Assembly: GCA_003349915.1 (NCBI GenBank)
Contig: QFXE01000001.1
Span: forward strand, 248,001 to 312,000
Source: an endosymbiont of Escarpia spicata
GTDB taxonomy: Bacteria > Pseudomonadota > Gammaproteobacteria > Chromatiales > Chromatiaceae
Direction: 5' to 3'
Length of the DNA: 64,000 nt
Every line of letters starts with the position of its first letter. The first letter of the stretch is position 1. The translations under genes and the position numbers were made by a program. This document shows, piece by piece, positions 54,477 through 64,000 of the stretch. The notes beneath the pieces are model-generated. The model saw nothing but the letters and a program-made list of their open reading frames with translations. It was not told the origin of the DNA and ran no database searches.

Positions 54477-57400
54477 GCCGTTCCGCAAGAACAGGGCAGG
54501 GGGTGATGTTTGAGGAATTGCACAGCCGCACCCCCTATATCATCGAACAACTGGAGATCTATAACTGGGGTCCCTTCAATGGCCTGCACCGGGCCGAGAT
54601 CGACCCGCACGGCAGCGCCATCATCGGACAGACAGGCAGCGGCAAGACCACCCTGGTAGACGCCTTGATGACCTTGGTCGCTGCCCGCCCGCTCTACAAT
54701 CTCGCCTCAACCGGAGGGCACGAAAGTGATCGTGACCTGATCTCCTATATTCGCGGAGTCTCCGGCGAAGGCAACGAGAGCGGCGACAATGCGCATATAT
54801 CCAGAGGCGGTACAACCGTCACCGCCGTCGGCGCCCGTTTTACAGACGGTGAGAAGCATGTCTCACTGACCGGACTCTTCTGGCTCGATGGCAGCAGTTC
54901 ATCCATGAGTGACCTCAAACGGCTCTGGATATTCAGCCGTAACAGTGAGCTGAGCATTAGCGACTGGCTGGAACTGCATCGCGAGGGTGGCGCAAGGGCG
55001 GTAAAACGGTTTGGCAAGGAACAGAGCAACCTTCATCCCCACGACAGCAAAAAGGCCTACTTGGCCCAGCTTAGGCGTTTTTTTGAGGTGGGCGAGAATG
55101 CCTTCTCCCTGCTCAATCGCGCTGCCGGACTCAAACAGCTCAACAGCATCGACGCGCTGTTTCGCGAACTGGTCCTGGAGGATAAGTCGGCCTTTAAACG
55201 CGCCGCCGATGTAGTGGATGAATTTGATGTACTCAAGGAGATCCACAGCGAACTGGAGATCGCCCGCACCCAGCAAAAATCGCTATTGCCAATCGAAGCG
55301 GAAGAGCGGGTTCGTTTGCGCAAGAGTGAAGAGGTCGAGCGCCTTTTTCGCTTGAAACAGATTCTACCGGTCTGGTTTGCCACTCAGGGACATACCTTAT
55401 GGCAACAAAAGCACTCTAGTCTGAGTGACGAACTTACACAGAGTGAACGCCTCTCTAGTGACCTGACAAACCGCCAGCACCAGCAGGAACAGGAGGCGGA
55501 TGATCTTCATCGTCTCTATATCGAACAGGGTGGCGGCAACATCGAGTTGTTGGAACAGCAGATCACGACCCAGGAAACCAATCTTCGTAATTGTCAACGT
55601 GAGGTCCACGACTATCTGCAACTGGCAAAGGCGCTTGATCTCGATGTAACCCTCTCGGAGGCTGCACTTGCCGACAACCAGCAGCAGAGTAAGGCGGTGT
55701 GTAGAGAGAATGAACCCAAGCTGGCAGAACTGGATCAGCAGCGGGATCAACAGGGTGGATCACTCTTTTCCACGAAAGAGCGTGAAGCGAGTTTAAGAAC
55801 AGCGTTACAGGAGGCGCGCAGTCATAGCGGCTCCAACATCGACAGTCGTTATCTCAAGTTCAAACTGGATCTGACCGAAGCACTCGGTATAAACATCAAT
55901 GCAGTGGCCTATATCGCCGAACTGGTTGAGATCAAAGCGGAGGAGAAGGCGTGGCGCGGGGCGATCGAACGTGCCATCGGCAGTCACCGCTTGCGCCTGA
56001 TCGTGCCGGGCGAACAGATGAAACAGGCGCTGGCATGGGTCAACCAGCGCGACAATCGTCTGCATGTGCGACTGCTCGATGCGACAGAGTATTCAGGCCG
56101 GGCCAGTTTTCTCAATGACGGTTTCACCCACAAGCTCAACTTCGGAAAACATCCACTGCGTGAAGTGGCAAAAACCTTCCTTGCCGACATAGACCGTCAC
56201 TGCGTCGAGAGTAGTGAGGTGCTGCATAGAACTCCCCACGCAATGACTGTTGAGGGGATGATGTCGGGTAAACATGGCCAGTTCGACAAACAGGATCAGC
56301 GGCACCTCAATGCCGACTGGATGACAGGCTTCAGTAACCGTGACCGGCTGCGCGAACTGGAGCATGAACTGTCTCAAGTAGGCCATGAAGTCGTAGAGAA
56401 GGAGAAGCTGTTTACCAGCACAAAAGAACAGCACGAACAGCTTGGTCAACAGATTCAACTGCTTTCCAGATTGGAAAACCTGCAATTCAACGACATCGAT
56501 ACAGCATCAGCCAAGGCGCTGTTGCTACGTTTGCGGAAACAGCTTGAGCAGTTACAGGATCCCGATTCCGACACCACCCACGCCAAAGAGCAGTGGCAGC
56601 AGGCAAAGCAGAAACTGCACCAGTGCCAACAGAAACTGTTGGAAAACGAGCAGCAGAAAAAAATATTTCAGGCAGAGATGAAGCGGGCGAAGGAAAAAAT
56701 CAGCCTGCTTTTCAAACGGATGAGCAATGTGCTGTCAGCAGAACAACAGTCAATAGAAGACAGCCAATTTGGAAAAATATCGATTGCAGAGATTGAACAG
56801 CTGGATGAGAAAGAACGTGAAGCGAGCGATAAATCCCAGAATCAGCTGACCAAGGCTGAAAGTACACTCTCCGCTACTGAAAAGAGACTGATTTCATTGA
56901 TGGGAAATGCGAAGACCAAGGATGCCGGCGCACTTGCAGAGGCGGGTACAGATATCTGTGATATTCCCAACTACCTTCAACAACTGGAACTGCTGACCAA
57001 AGAGGCGCTACCTGAGAAGGTAGAACGTTTTCTGGCGTACCTCAATAAATCCTCGGATGAGGGTGTGACCCAACTGCTGGCCTATATCGATAACGAGACA
57101 ACGGTCATCAAGGAGCGGATCGATGAGCTCAACCAGACCATGGTCAAGGTCGATTTTCAGCCGGGATGCTATCTGCAACTGCAACCACGGCGGGTGATCC
57201 ATGAGACTCTGACGACAATCCAGAAAGCACAGCGACATCTACGTAGTGCCGAGTTGAAAGAGGATCAGGGGGAGTCCCACTATCGCGCCCTGGTAGAGAT
57301 GGTTCGTCTGTTACGCGATGCGGTGGAGCGCAATAAGACTGTGGGCGCAAAGGCGCTGCTCGATCCGCGTTACCGTCTGCAATTCTACGTTTCGGTCATA

Positions 57401-57802
57401 GAGCGCGACGGCGAGCGGGTGATCGAGGTTCGCACGGGATCACAAGGGGGCAGTGGTGGTGAAAAGGAGATCATCACCAGCTATATCCTCACCGCCTCAT
57501 TGAGTTATGCGCTCTGCCCTGACGGCATGGGCCATCCCCTGTTCGGCACGGTGGTGCTCGACGAGGCCTTCTCCAAGAGTTCTCAGGCCGTCGCTGCACG
57601 CATCATTGAAGCATTGCGCCAGTTCGGACTGCATCCCCTGTTCATCACCCCCAACAAAGAGATGCGGTTGCTGCGTTCACACACCCGCTCGGCGATACTG
57701 GTACACCGGCGTGGACAGCGCGCCACCACTACATCACTCAGTTGGGAAGAGCTGGACCAGCAGGCCAGGAAACGGCTGGAACGTTCCAATGAAAAAGCCT
57801 GA
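54473..57802 (+). CDS. jetC: Wadjet subunit JetC (SMC-like ATPase)
   Basis: 1109 residues. Walker A is IGQTGSGKTT at residues 51-60. Long coiled-coil arms follow (about 270-480 and 620-860), separated by a hinge-like segment (IDSRYLKFKLDLTEALG then VAYIAEL). The C-terminal head has the signature region SGGEKEIITSYILTAS, Walker B VVLDEAFSK, and a D-loop/switch PLFITPNKEM. It powers loop extrusion on plasmid DNA. It overlaps jetD by 14 bases. The length and layout match the MukB-like Wadjet SMC. Confidence 0.94.
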   Translation: MSRSARTGQGVMFEELHSRTPYIIEQLEIYNWGPFNGLHRAEIDPHGSAIIGQTGSGKTTLVDALMTLVAARPLYNLASTGGHESDRDLISYIRGVSGEGNESGDNAHISRGGTTVTAVGARFTDGEKHVSLTGLFWLDGSSSSMSDLKRLWIFSRNSELSISDWLELHREGGARAVKRFGKEQSNLHPHDSKKAYLAQLRRFFEVGENAFSLLNRAAGLKQLNSIDALFRELVLEDKSAFKRAADVVDEFDVLKEIHSELEIARTQQKSLLPIEAEERVRLRKSEEVERLFRLKQILPVWFATQGHTLWQQKHSSLSDELTQSERLSSDLTNRQHQQEQEADDLHRLYIEQGGGNIELLEQQITTQETNLRNCQREVHDYLQLAKALDLDVTLSEAALADNQQQSKAVCRENEPKLAELDQQRDQQGGSLFSTKEREASLRTALQEARSHSGSNIDSRYLKFKLDLTEALGININAVAYIAELVEIKAEEKAWRGAIERAIGSHRLRLIVPGEQMKQALAWVNQRDNRLHVRLLDATEYSGRASFLNDGFTHKLNFGKHPLREVAKTFLADIDRHCVESSEVLHRTPHAMTVEGMMSGKHGQFDKQDQRHLNADWMTGFSNRDRLRELEHELSQVGHEVVEKEKLFTSTKEQHEQLGQQIQLLSRLENLQFNDIDTASAKALLLRLRKQLEQLQDPDSDTTHAKEQWQQAKQKLHQCQQKLLENEQQKKIFQAEMKRAKEKISLLFKRMSNVLSAEQQSIEDSQFGKISIAEIEQLDEKEREASDKSQNQLTKAESTLSATEKRLISLMGNAKTKDAGALAEAGTDICDIPNYLQQLELLTKEALPEKVERFLAYLNKSSDEGVTQLLAYIDNETTVIKERIDELNQTMVKVDFQPGCYLQLQPRRVIHETLTTIQKAQRHLRSAELKEDQGESHYRALVEMVRLLRDAVERNKTVGAKALLDPRYRLQFYVSVIERDGERVIEVRTGSQGGSGGEKEIITSYILTASLSYALCPDGMGHPLFGTVVLDEAFSKSSQAVAARIIEALRQFGLHPLFITPNKEMRLLRSHTRSAILVHRRGQRATTTSLSWEELDQQARKRLERSNEKA

Positions 57803-58937
57803 GGCCCTACGCCATAAACTCAGGCGTCAATGGCAAAACGGCAAGCTGCGCGAACAGCGGTTGCTCGACCACAATGCCTGGCCCGTAACACTGCCTATCG
57901 GAAAGCCCTCTCCCGCACTGATCAGCAGAGAAATATCTGCCGTCAGAAAACATATAGAACTCTGGCGCAAAGTAACAGCAGGAGCAATCGACTGGCAGTT
58001 GGTCAACTACCGCAGCACTGCGGAAGCGGTCCAACTCCCGCTGAACTGGGTACTGAAATCGGCTGACGAATGGATAGAGGCAATGGCCGATGAGACGATC
58101 CGGCAGGAGTACCTGTTGTTATCCACAATTTTGGCTGACGTCGACCCTCTGTTTCACTCCCTTCTCATCCACCAGCGGCAACAGGTATTGTCCAGAGAAG
58201 CTGAAGAGACCATCAAGGCCTGTGAGGTGGCGCTGCTACTTGAATCCGGATGCGCAGAAGGCAAACCCTTGCGGACACTCTCTATCGCCGGTTGCGACAG
58301 CAAGTTTTTCGAGCGTAATCGCACCTTAGTGGGAAAACTGCTTGAGATGCGATTCGGCCAACAGGTCATAGAGCAGGGCCTTGAGCATTTTCTTGGGGCG
58401 CTCGATGAGAGTGAACACTGGCTGCTGGTTGCTCCTCTGGAGGTGGGACTGTTGCCCTTCAAACAACAACGAGTGAGAAGCAGTGAACTCGCGCAGACAC
58501 CACTTCCCGGCAGTCATCTGCTGATTGTCGAGAACGAGCGTTCCCTCTATCAACTGCCTTCACTGCCCAACACCATCGCCATACTCGGGGCGGGACTTAA
58601 CCTGAGCTGGATGCAAGCTGCCTGGATCAGCAATAAAAGCATCGCCTATTGGGGGGATATCGACACTTGGGGCCTCTCCATGCTCGCCACGGCCCGCTCC
58701 TACCAGGTGGCCCTGACGCCGTTATTGATGGACGAGGAGACCTTCGAATATTGTAACGAAGAGAAGGCTGTTGCCGAACCCGTAACGGCAGGTGAATCCA
58801 CGCCCTCCAAACTCACCGAACAGGAGGGAGCGCTTTATCAGCAGCTTTGCCAACTGGATAGAGGCCGGCTGGAACAGGAGTTTCTCCCTGACGACCTGGT
58901 GAAAAATGAGATTACCCGTTGGCATTCGCTTGCCTGA
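57789..58937 (+). CDS. jetD: Wadjet subunit JetD (DUF3322/DUF2220, Toprim-like nuclease)
   Basis: 382 residues from ATG 57789. The N-terminal DUF3322 part begins MKKPEALRHKLRRQWQNGKL and continues into WPVTLPIGKPSPALI. The C-terminal DUF2220 domain holds LIVENERSLYQLP and YWGDIDTWGLSMLATAR, with the Glu and DxD residues of a Toprim metal site that nicks or cuts the plasmid. An earlier start at 57507 in the same frame would lie fully inside jetC and is not used. It ends the jetABCD operon, six bases before the convergent ABC-F gene. Confidence 0.93.
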   Translation: MKKPEALRHKLRRQWQNGKLREQRLLDHNAWPVTLPIGKPSPALISREISAVRKHIELWRKVTAGAIDWQLVNYRSTAEAVQLPLNWVLKSADEWIEAMADETIRQEYLLLSTILADVDPLFHSLLIHQRQQVLSREAEETIKACEVALLLESGCAEGKPLRTLSIAGCDSKFFERNRTLVGKLLEMRFGQQVIEQGLEHFLGALDESEHWLLVAPLEVGLLPFKQQRVRSSELAQTPLPGSHLLIVENERSLYQLPSLPNTIAILGAGLNLSWMQAAWISNKSIAYWGDIDTWGLSMLATARSYQVALTPLLMDEETFEYCNEEKAVAEPVTAGESTPSKLTEQEGALYQQLCQLDRGRLEQEFLPDDLVKNEITRWHSLA

Positions 58938-58943
58938 GAGACG

Positions 58944-60548
58944 TCAAACCACGTCCTGGCTGCTCAGGTACTCCTCGTAATTGCCATTGAAGGTGACTAC
59001 ACCCTCGGGGGTGAGTTCGATAATTCGGGTGGCCAGTGAGGAGACGATCTCCCGGTCATGACTGACGAAGATCAGGGTGCCGGGGTAGTTCTCCAGCGCC
59101 GTGTTGAGTGACTCGATGGATTCCATATCCAGGTGGTTGGTCGGCTCGTCCATTACCAATACGTTGGGTTTGTGCATCATAATCTTGCCGAAGAGCATGC
59201 GCCCCTGTTCTCCACCAGAGATCACCTTTACGGATTTTTCGATCTCCTTCTGAGAGAAGAGCATGCGGCCGAGGTAGCTGCGTATCACCTGTTCATCGTC
59301 GCCCTCCTGCTGCCACTGGCTCATCCATTCCAGCAGGTTTATATCATCCTCAAAGTCGACGGCGTGGTCCTGGGCGTAGTAGCCGATAGTGACATTCTCC
59401 GACCATTTTACCGTGCCACTGTCGGGACTCAGGCCTCTGTGCCCGGAGCCGACCAAGGTGCGAAGCAGTGTGGTTTTCCCTATGCCGTTAGGGCCGATGA
59501 TGGCGATGCGTTCGCCAACCTCGACCATCAGATCCAGACCGTTGAACAGTGGTTTTTCATCATAGCCTTTGCTGAGTCCTTCAACCTCCAGGGCCAGACG
59601 GTAGAGTTTCTTCTCCTGGTCGAAGCGGATGAAAGGGTTCTGACGGCTGGAGGGTTTGATCTCATCAAGCTGGATCTTGTCGACCTGCCTGGCGCGTGAG
59701 GTGGCCTGCTTGGCCTTTGAGGCGTTGGCGGAGAAACGGCTGACAAAGGTCTGCAGCTCGGCGATCTGTGCCTTTTTCTTGGCATTATTGGTCAACTGAC
59801 GTTCACGAACCTGGCTGGCAGCCGTCATGTACTCATCGTAGTTGCCCGGATAGACACGCAGCTCACCGTAATCCAGGTCGGCCATGTGGGTGCAGACGCT
59901 ATTCAGAAAGTGGCGGTCATGGGAGATGATGATCATGGTGGAGTTGCGTTCGTTGAGCACATCCTCCAGCCAGCGGATGGTGTTGATGTCGAGGTTGTTG
60001 GTGGGTTCGTCGAGCAACATGATGTCTGGCTCGGCGAATAGCGTCTGGGCCAGCAGGACACGCAGTTTCCAGCCGGGGGCCACCGCACTCATCGGGCCGT
60101 TGTGCTGCTCCAGCGGGATATCCAGGCCCAGCAACAGCTCTCCTGCGCGCGACTCGGCGGTGTAGCCGTCGAACTCGGCAAATTCCACCTCCAGCTCGGC
60201 CACCTGCATCCCTTCCTCTTCACTCATCTCCGGGAGTGCGTAGATACGGTCTCGTTCCTGCTTCACCTTCCACAGCTCGGCGTGTCCCATGATCACTGTG
60301 TCTAGCACCGTCTGCGTTTCATAGGCGAACTGATCCTGGCGCAGCTTGCCCAACCGTTCATTGGGGTCGACGGCGACGTTGCCGGCAGTCGGCTCCAGAT
60401 CTCCACCGAGGATTTTCATCAGGGTTGACTTGCCGCAACCGTTGGCGCCGATCAGGCCGTAGCGGTTGCCGCTGCCGAACTTGACCGAGATGTTTTCAAA
60501 CAGGGGCTTCGCCCCGAACTGCATGGTGATATTGGCTGTTGAAATCAA
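58944..60548 (-). CDS. ybiT: ABC-F family ATPase, YbiT type
   Basis: 534 residues. It matches E. coli YbiT (530) along its length. Two nucleotide-binding domains: Walker [10 protein letters not shown] and GPNGIGKTT, signature [10 protein letters not shown] (degenerate) in the first and SGGEQGRM in the second, and Walker [14 protein letters not shown] and [13 protein letters not shown]. An interdomain linker lies between. No membrane helices, so a soluble ribosome-acting ATPase. YbiT starts MLVSSNVTMQFG; here the matching codon is TTG at 60548 ([11 protein letters not shown]), with GGAAAA upstream. A TTG at 60599 is the other option. Confidence 0.92.
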   Translation of the reverse strand: MISTANITMQFGAKPLFENISVKFGSGNRYGLIGANGCGKSTLMKILGGDLEPTAGNVAVDPNERLGKLRQDQFAYETQTVLDTVIMGHAELWKVKQERDRIYALPEMSEEEGMQVAELEVEFAEFDGYTAESRAGELLLGLDIPLEQHNGPMSAVAPGWKLRVLLAQTLFAEPDIMLLDEPTNNLDINTIRWLEDVLNERNSTMIIISHDRHFLNSVCTHMADLDYGELRVYPGNYDEYMTAASQVRERQLTNNAKKKAQIAELQTFVSRFSANASKAKQATSRARQVDKIQLDEIKPSSRQNPFIRFDQEKKLYRLALEVEGLSKGYDEKPLFNGLDLMVEVGERIAIIGPNGIGKTTLLRTLVGSGHRGLSPDSGTVKWSENVTIGYYAQDHAVDFEDDINLLEWMSQWQQEGDDEQVIRSYLGRMLFSQKEIEKSVKVISGGEQGRMLFGKIMMHKPNVLVMDEPTNHLDMESIESLNTALENYPGTLIFVSHDREIVSSLATRIIELTPEGVVTFNGNYEEYLSSQDVV

Positions 60549-60735
60549 AATATTTTCCGGGAAAAAGCAAGATGTTTGTGGGTTACAGGACAGGCGCAAA
60601 AGCGGCGCATTATGGCACAGCTTGGGGCAGGGCGCGCAACACTGGACAGAAATAGACGTAGAGAGACATTCCGCAAGCCATTCAATAGCTCAAATTTCGG
60701 AGTCCGTGGTGGAGGGGTATGGCTGACGAATGTAG

Positions 60736-60752
60736 GGTGCGCCGTGCGCACC
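60736..60752. repeat. GGTGCGC-CGT-GCGCACC palindrome
   Basis: A perfect 7-bp inverted repeat around CGT, preceded by TGTAG. It looks like a short dispersed GC-rich repeat found in intergenic regions of many proteobacteria. It lies between the ybiT start and the DUF2461 end. Confidence 0.6.
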
Positions 60753-60765
60753 ATGATTGCTTGAG

Positions 60766-61455
60766 TTAATAGTTCACATTCACTGCACTACACAGGTAGC
60801 GCATGAACGGATCTGCCTGCTTGAAGCTGTTGGTCACGAACTGGGCAAAGGATGGTGCTGTTACCTTTCCGCAATCGAAGTATTTACAGGCGATGAAGTC
60901 CTTGCGTTTGAGATCGTCCATCAACTCATGATCTTGGGGGAAACCCCGAGGAGGACGTTTGAGTGAGTCACCCTCAAGCGTGAAATGCCTGCGGAAGGTT
61001 TTGTCATCCCTGGCGGCTTTCCATGATGCCGGATTGTCCACGATGAAATCACGAATCTTCCCCAGAAGGGGGTTCTCCGGATGCCAGATGCCGGCGCCGA
61101 CAAAACAGAATTCCGGCTCAATGTGAACATAAAAACCCGGTGCATGGACATCCTTTCCCAGTTCGTGTCGGAATTGAATGCCGATGTTGGTTTTGTAGGG
61201 TGTTTTGTCTTTCGAGAAACGGGTGTCCCGGTAGACCCGCATCAGGGAGCCACCGGATTTTTTTGCGATGGCGCGGAATCGTGGGGAGATCTTCTGCAGC
61301 CTGGGCTGCATATGCTCGATGAATGCCAGCGCGGGTTCACGTATCTGCTGTTCGTAAGCGGTTTTATTCTCGCTAAACCAGGCTCTGTTATTGTTGTTTG
61401 ACAAGGTCTCCAGAAAAGGGAGACAGGTCTCGGGAAACCCTTTGAAAGCATTCAT
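60766..61455 (-). CDS. DUF2461 (TIGR02453) family protein
   Basis: 229 residues from ATG 61455, with GGAGGG upstream. The family pattern is clear: FKGFPETCLPFLETLSNNNN then RAWFSENKTAYEQQI, LMRVYRDTRFSKDKTPYKTN (highly conserved) and GFYVHIEPEFCFVGAGIWHP. No catalytic residues are known for the family and no function can be assigned. Confidence 0.9.
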   Translation of the reverse strand: MNAFKGFPETCLPFLETLSNNNNRAWFSENKTAYEQQIREPALAFIEHMQPRLQKISPRFRAIAKKSGGSLMRVYRDTRFSKDKTPYKTNIGIQFRHELGKDVHAPGFYVHIEPEFCFVGAGIWHPENPLLGKIRDFIVDNPASWKAARDDKTFRRHFTLEGDSLKRPPRGFPQDHELMDDLKRKDFIACKYFDCGKVTAPSFAQFVTNSFKQADPFMRYLCSAVNVNY

Positions 61456-61514
61456 GATTCCCTCCGTTCATCGTTATCAGGTTTATCTTGATGGTAGGCT
61501 AAAACCTCAAGGAT

Positions 61515-62579
<1,065 letters not shown>

Positions 62580-62606
62580 TTACGGTGGAAGGGGACTGGT
62601 ATCAGT

Positions 62607-62930
62607 TCAACGATTGACGTCCAGATAACCACGTTCTATGGCCGTTTCCAGCGATTGTGCGCCCTTGACCAGTTCCTCGAAGTTCTCACGCAGCTTCTTC
62701 AATCGTCCTATCTGATCCTGGGATGGCATTTTATCTCCTGTAATCTCAGTTACCTCAAACAACTCTTTCAGATAGAACCCCCTTGCACGGGCGACCAATT
62801 CCATGACCGGGCAGAGATCATTCAGGGTGAGCTCAGGTATCATGGGGTTGATGGTGTTACGGTTGAGGTCACGGATCGTGCGATCGATCTCCAGCAGCAT
62901 GCGGTTGTGATCGAGTGATTCTGGTGCCAT
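62607..62930 (-). CDS. Small conserved protein of unknown function
   Basis: 107 residues. AAGGAG precedes the ATG. The protein is helical: SLDHNRMLLEIDRTIRDLNR, PELTLNDLCPVMELVARARG and GRLKKLRENFEELVKGAQSL. No signal or membrane segment. I do not recognise a domain. It lies between hemF and the FHA gene. Confidence 0.65.
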   Translation of the reverse strand: MAPESLDHNRMLLEIDRTIRDLNRNTINPMIPELTLNDLCPVMELVARARGFYLKELFEVTEITGDKMPSQDQIGRLKKLRENFEELVKGAQSLETAIERGYLDVNR

Positions 62931-63041
62931 GGTCTGTTACTCCTTAACGGCTGGTCTTGTGCTTGACGTCAATGATTGGGGATCTATTGATTGATACGGC
63001 AGAGAGTGGGGGAACTTTAATCGACTTCCCACGAATGCAGA

Positions 63042-63701
63042 TCAACTTCCTGTAAGGAACTCTAACTGGCGTTCACCAAATACGATTTGATCGCCATGTG
63101 TGAGCTCGACGCCTCCTGCGCGTACAGATTTGCCGTTAACCGAGGGGATTGTGTGTCCGCCAAGCTTCAGCAGATAGTAACCTTGATGACGTTTGGTGAT
63201 CAGCGCAAGATCGCCGCCTGTCTCCCCGATAGTGAAGAAGGCGCGGTTGAGTTTTGCTTCCTGATCTTTCTCCGGCCCTGCCAGATAGTGGACAAAGGCT
63301 AAGCCAGGTTTGGAGGTTAGAGGTTTTTTGGCCGGTTTTTCCCGTGATACACGCTGTGGGACTGACGCCTGTATGACGACCGTTTTGTCGAGGTCGTTCT
63401 CGTCGCTCTTCTCCTGTTGTTTCTGGAATTTAAGCCGATACTTTCCGATCTCGATGACGTCACCGTTTTTCAGCATATGTTTTTTGATATCATGGCCATT
63501 CAACCGGGTACCATTGGTGCTGCGATGGTCTTCCAGATAGTACTCGGTGTAGATTCGCACCAGACTGGCGTGATGGCGACTGACTGACTGGTCACCAAGA
63601 CAGAGGTCGCTGGTTGGATCCCGCCCCAGTTCAACGCGTCTCTGCTCCAAAGGAAACTCCTCAAGCGTATCGTTGTTGTTTAAAACGACGAGTTTTTCCA
63701 T
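63042..63701 (-). CDS. Double FHA-domain protein
   Basis: 219 residues. The first FHA domain (about 10-90) shows VELGRDPTSDLCLGDQSVSRHHA (the GR...SxxH phospho-Thr motif) and EDHRSTNGTRLNG. A linker with DKTVVIQ repeats a TVV pattern that kinases often phosphorylate. A second, more degenerate FHA-like domain (about 140-215) includes FFTIGETGGDLALITKRHQG and PSVNGKSVRAGG. The protein probably reads phosphothreonine marks. A PP2C phosphatase follows upstream on the same strand, 60 bases away, giving a phospho-signalling pair. Confidence 0.85.
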   Translation of the reverse strand: MEKLVVLNNNDTLEEFPLEQRRVELGRDPTSDLCLGDQSVSRHHASLVRIYTEYYLEDHRSTNGTRLNGHDIKKHMLKNGDVIEIGKYRLKFQKQQEKSDENDLDKTVVIQASVPQRVSREKPAKKPLTSKPGLAFVHYLAGPEKDQEAKLNRAFFTIGETGGDLALITKRHQGYYLLKLGGHTIPSVNGKSVRAGGVELTHGDQIVFGERQLEFLTGS

Positions 63702-63761
63702 GATTCAACTACCCCAATACTGTAATAAATCTTCGCATTCATAACCCAGTCTGATTTTCAC

Positions 63762-64000
63762 TCAAGCCGCCTTATCAATGCTTACCAGCACAATAGAAAT
63801 ATTATCGGTACCGCCATTGTTGCAGGCGTTTTCAATTAGATCATCGACCTGTTTAATCAAATTCTTGTCTGTGCTGAGCAACTCATCCTCTATCTTTTTA
63901 TTGGAAACGATGCTGGTCAGTCCGTCAGAACAGAACAGATAGATATCTCCCGCCATGATATCGGTCTTGGAGATCTCAGCTTTGACATTCGGTGCGGTGC
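63762..64000 (-). CDS. PP2C-type Ser/Thr phosphatase, partial (5' end outside window)
   Basis: The frame stays open past the window edge. The visible C-terminal 79 residues include IYLFCSDGLTSIV (the metal-binding SDG motif) and NNGGTDNISIVLVSID (GxDN motif), the last two signatures of Stp1-type PP2C phosphatases. The N-terminal half is outside. It lies upstream of the FHA gene and presumably opposes a nearby Ser/Thr kinase. Confidence 0.88.
   Translation of the reverse strand, partial: TAPNVKAEISKTDIMAGDIYLFCSDGLTSIVSNKKIEDELLSTDKNLIKQVDDLIENACNNGGTDNISIVLVSIDKAA

Noticed and set aside
57507-57788. A longer start for jetD at 57507
   Set aside because: The extra 94 codons lie inside the conserved head domain of jetC and lack JetD family features; ATG 57789 fits the family start.

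Overview
The window looks like a gammaproteobacterial chromosome, most plausibly a sulfur-oxidising member of the Chromatiales/Sedimenticolaceae type. The reasons are the E. coli-like prfB frameshift site and prfB-lysS pair, close TrmO, YbiT, HemF and EnvZ/OmpR relatives, a TusA-DsrE2 sulfur-transfer pair, CzcCBA metal efflux and many multihaem cytochromes. The genus is inference. I found no tRNA, rRNA, CRISPR array or intact insertion sequence.

Layout. 0-6.4 kb: SirB2 fragment, TrmO, an SDR enzyme, a nucleoside phosphorylase-like protein, a GT2 glycosyltransferase and a BarA-like hybrid kinase. 6.4-8.8 kb: a tandem duplication of a sigma-70-like gene with its upstream region; the second copy has an early stop followed by 45 still-open codons. 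8.9-11.6 kb: prfB (+1 programmed frameshift) and lysS. 11.7-20.3 kb: metal section on the minus strand, with an LbtU-like porin behind a Fur-like palindrome, an SO_0444-type permease, CzcA (an ATCGGC repeat expansion in a transmembrane helix), CzcB, CzcC and a His/Cys-rich small protein. 20.3-22.4 kb: DsrE2 and TusA with a TetR regulator and two matching operator-like sites. 22.7-24.0 kb: secreted DUF2202 and TSP3-repeat proteins.

24.1-35.6 kb is an electron-transfer island: a large beta-propeller-like secreted protein and an MtrB/PioB outer-membrane barrel joined head to head, both without 5' ends; a tetrahaem cytochrome; a 655-residue surface protein with a C-terminal sorting-like tail; a heptahaem cytochrome; a cytochrome b gene with a one-base frameshift; and a membrane-anchored octahaem cytochrome. 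It resembles an extracellular electron-transfer or respiratory module that is partly decayed, or affected by assembly errors, at two points.

35.8-41.2 kb: small secreted Gly/Arg-rich proteins, a BBP2-type barrel, an EnvZ/OmpR-like pair and a monohaem cytochrome c. 41.4-52.1 kb: a nitrate-assimilation unit with a PP2C-kinase fusion, NarK/NasA-type transporter, NirB, NirD, a NarB/NasA-type nitrate reductase and a fused DmsB-DmsC-like electron-transfer protein; both divergent promoters look sigma-54 dependent. 52.3-58.9 kb: a complete Wadjet anti-plasmid operon, jetABCD. 58.9-64.0 kb: YbiT-type ABC-F protein, a DUF2461 protein, HemF, a small conserved protein, a double-FHA protein and the end of a PP2C phosphatase.

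Best candidates for something new: the 29.7-35.6 kb multihaem module, the truncated MtrB/propeller junction, the CzcA helix repeat and the duplicated sigma-like genes.
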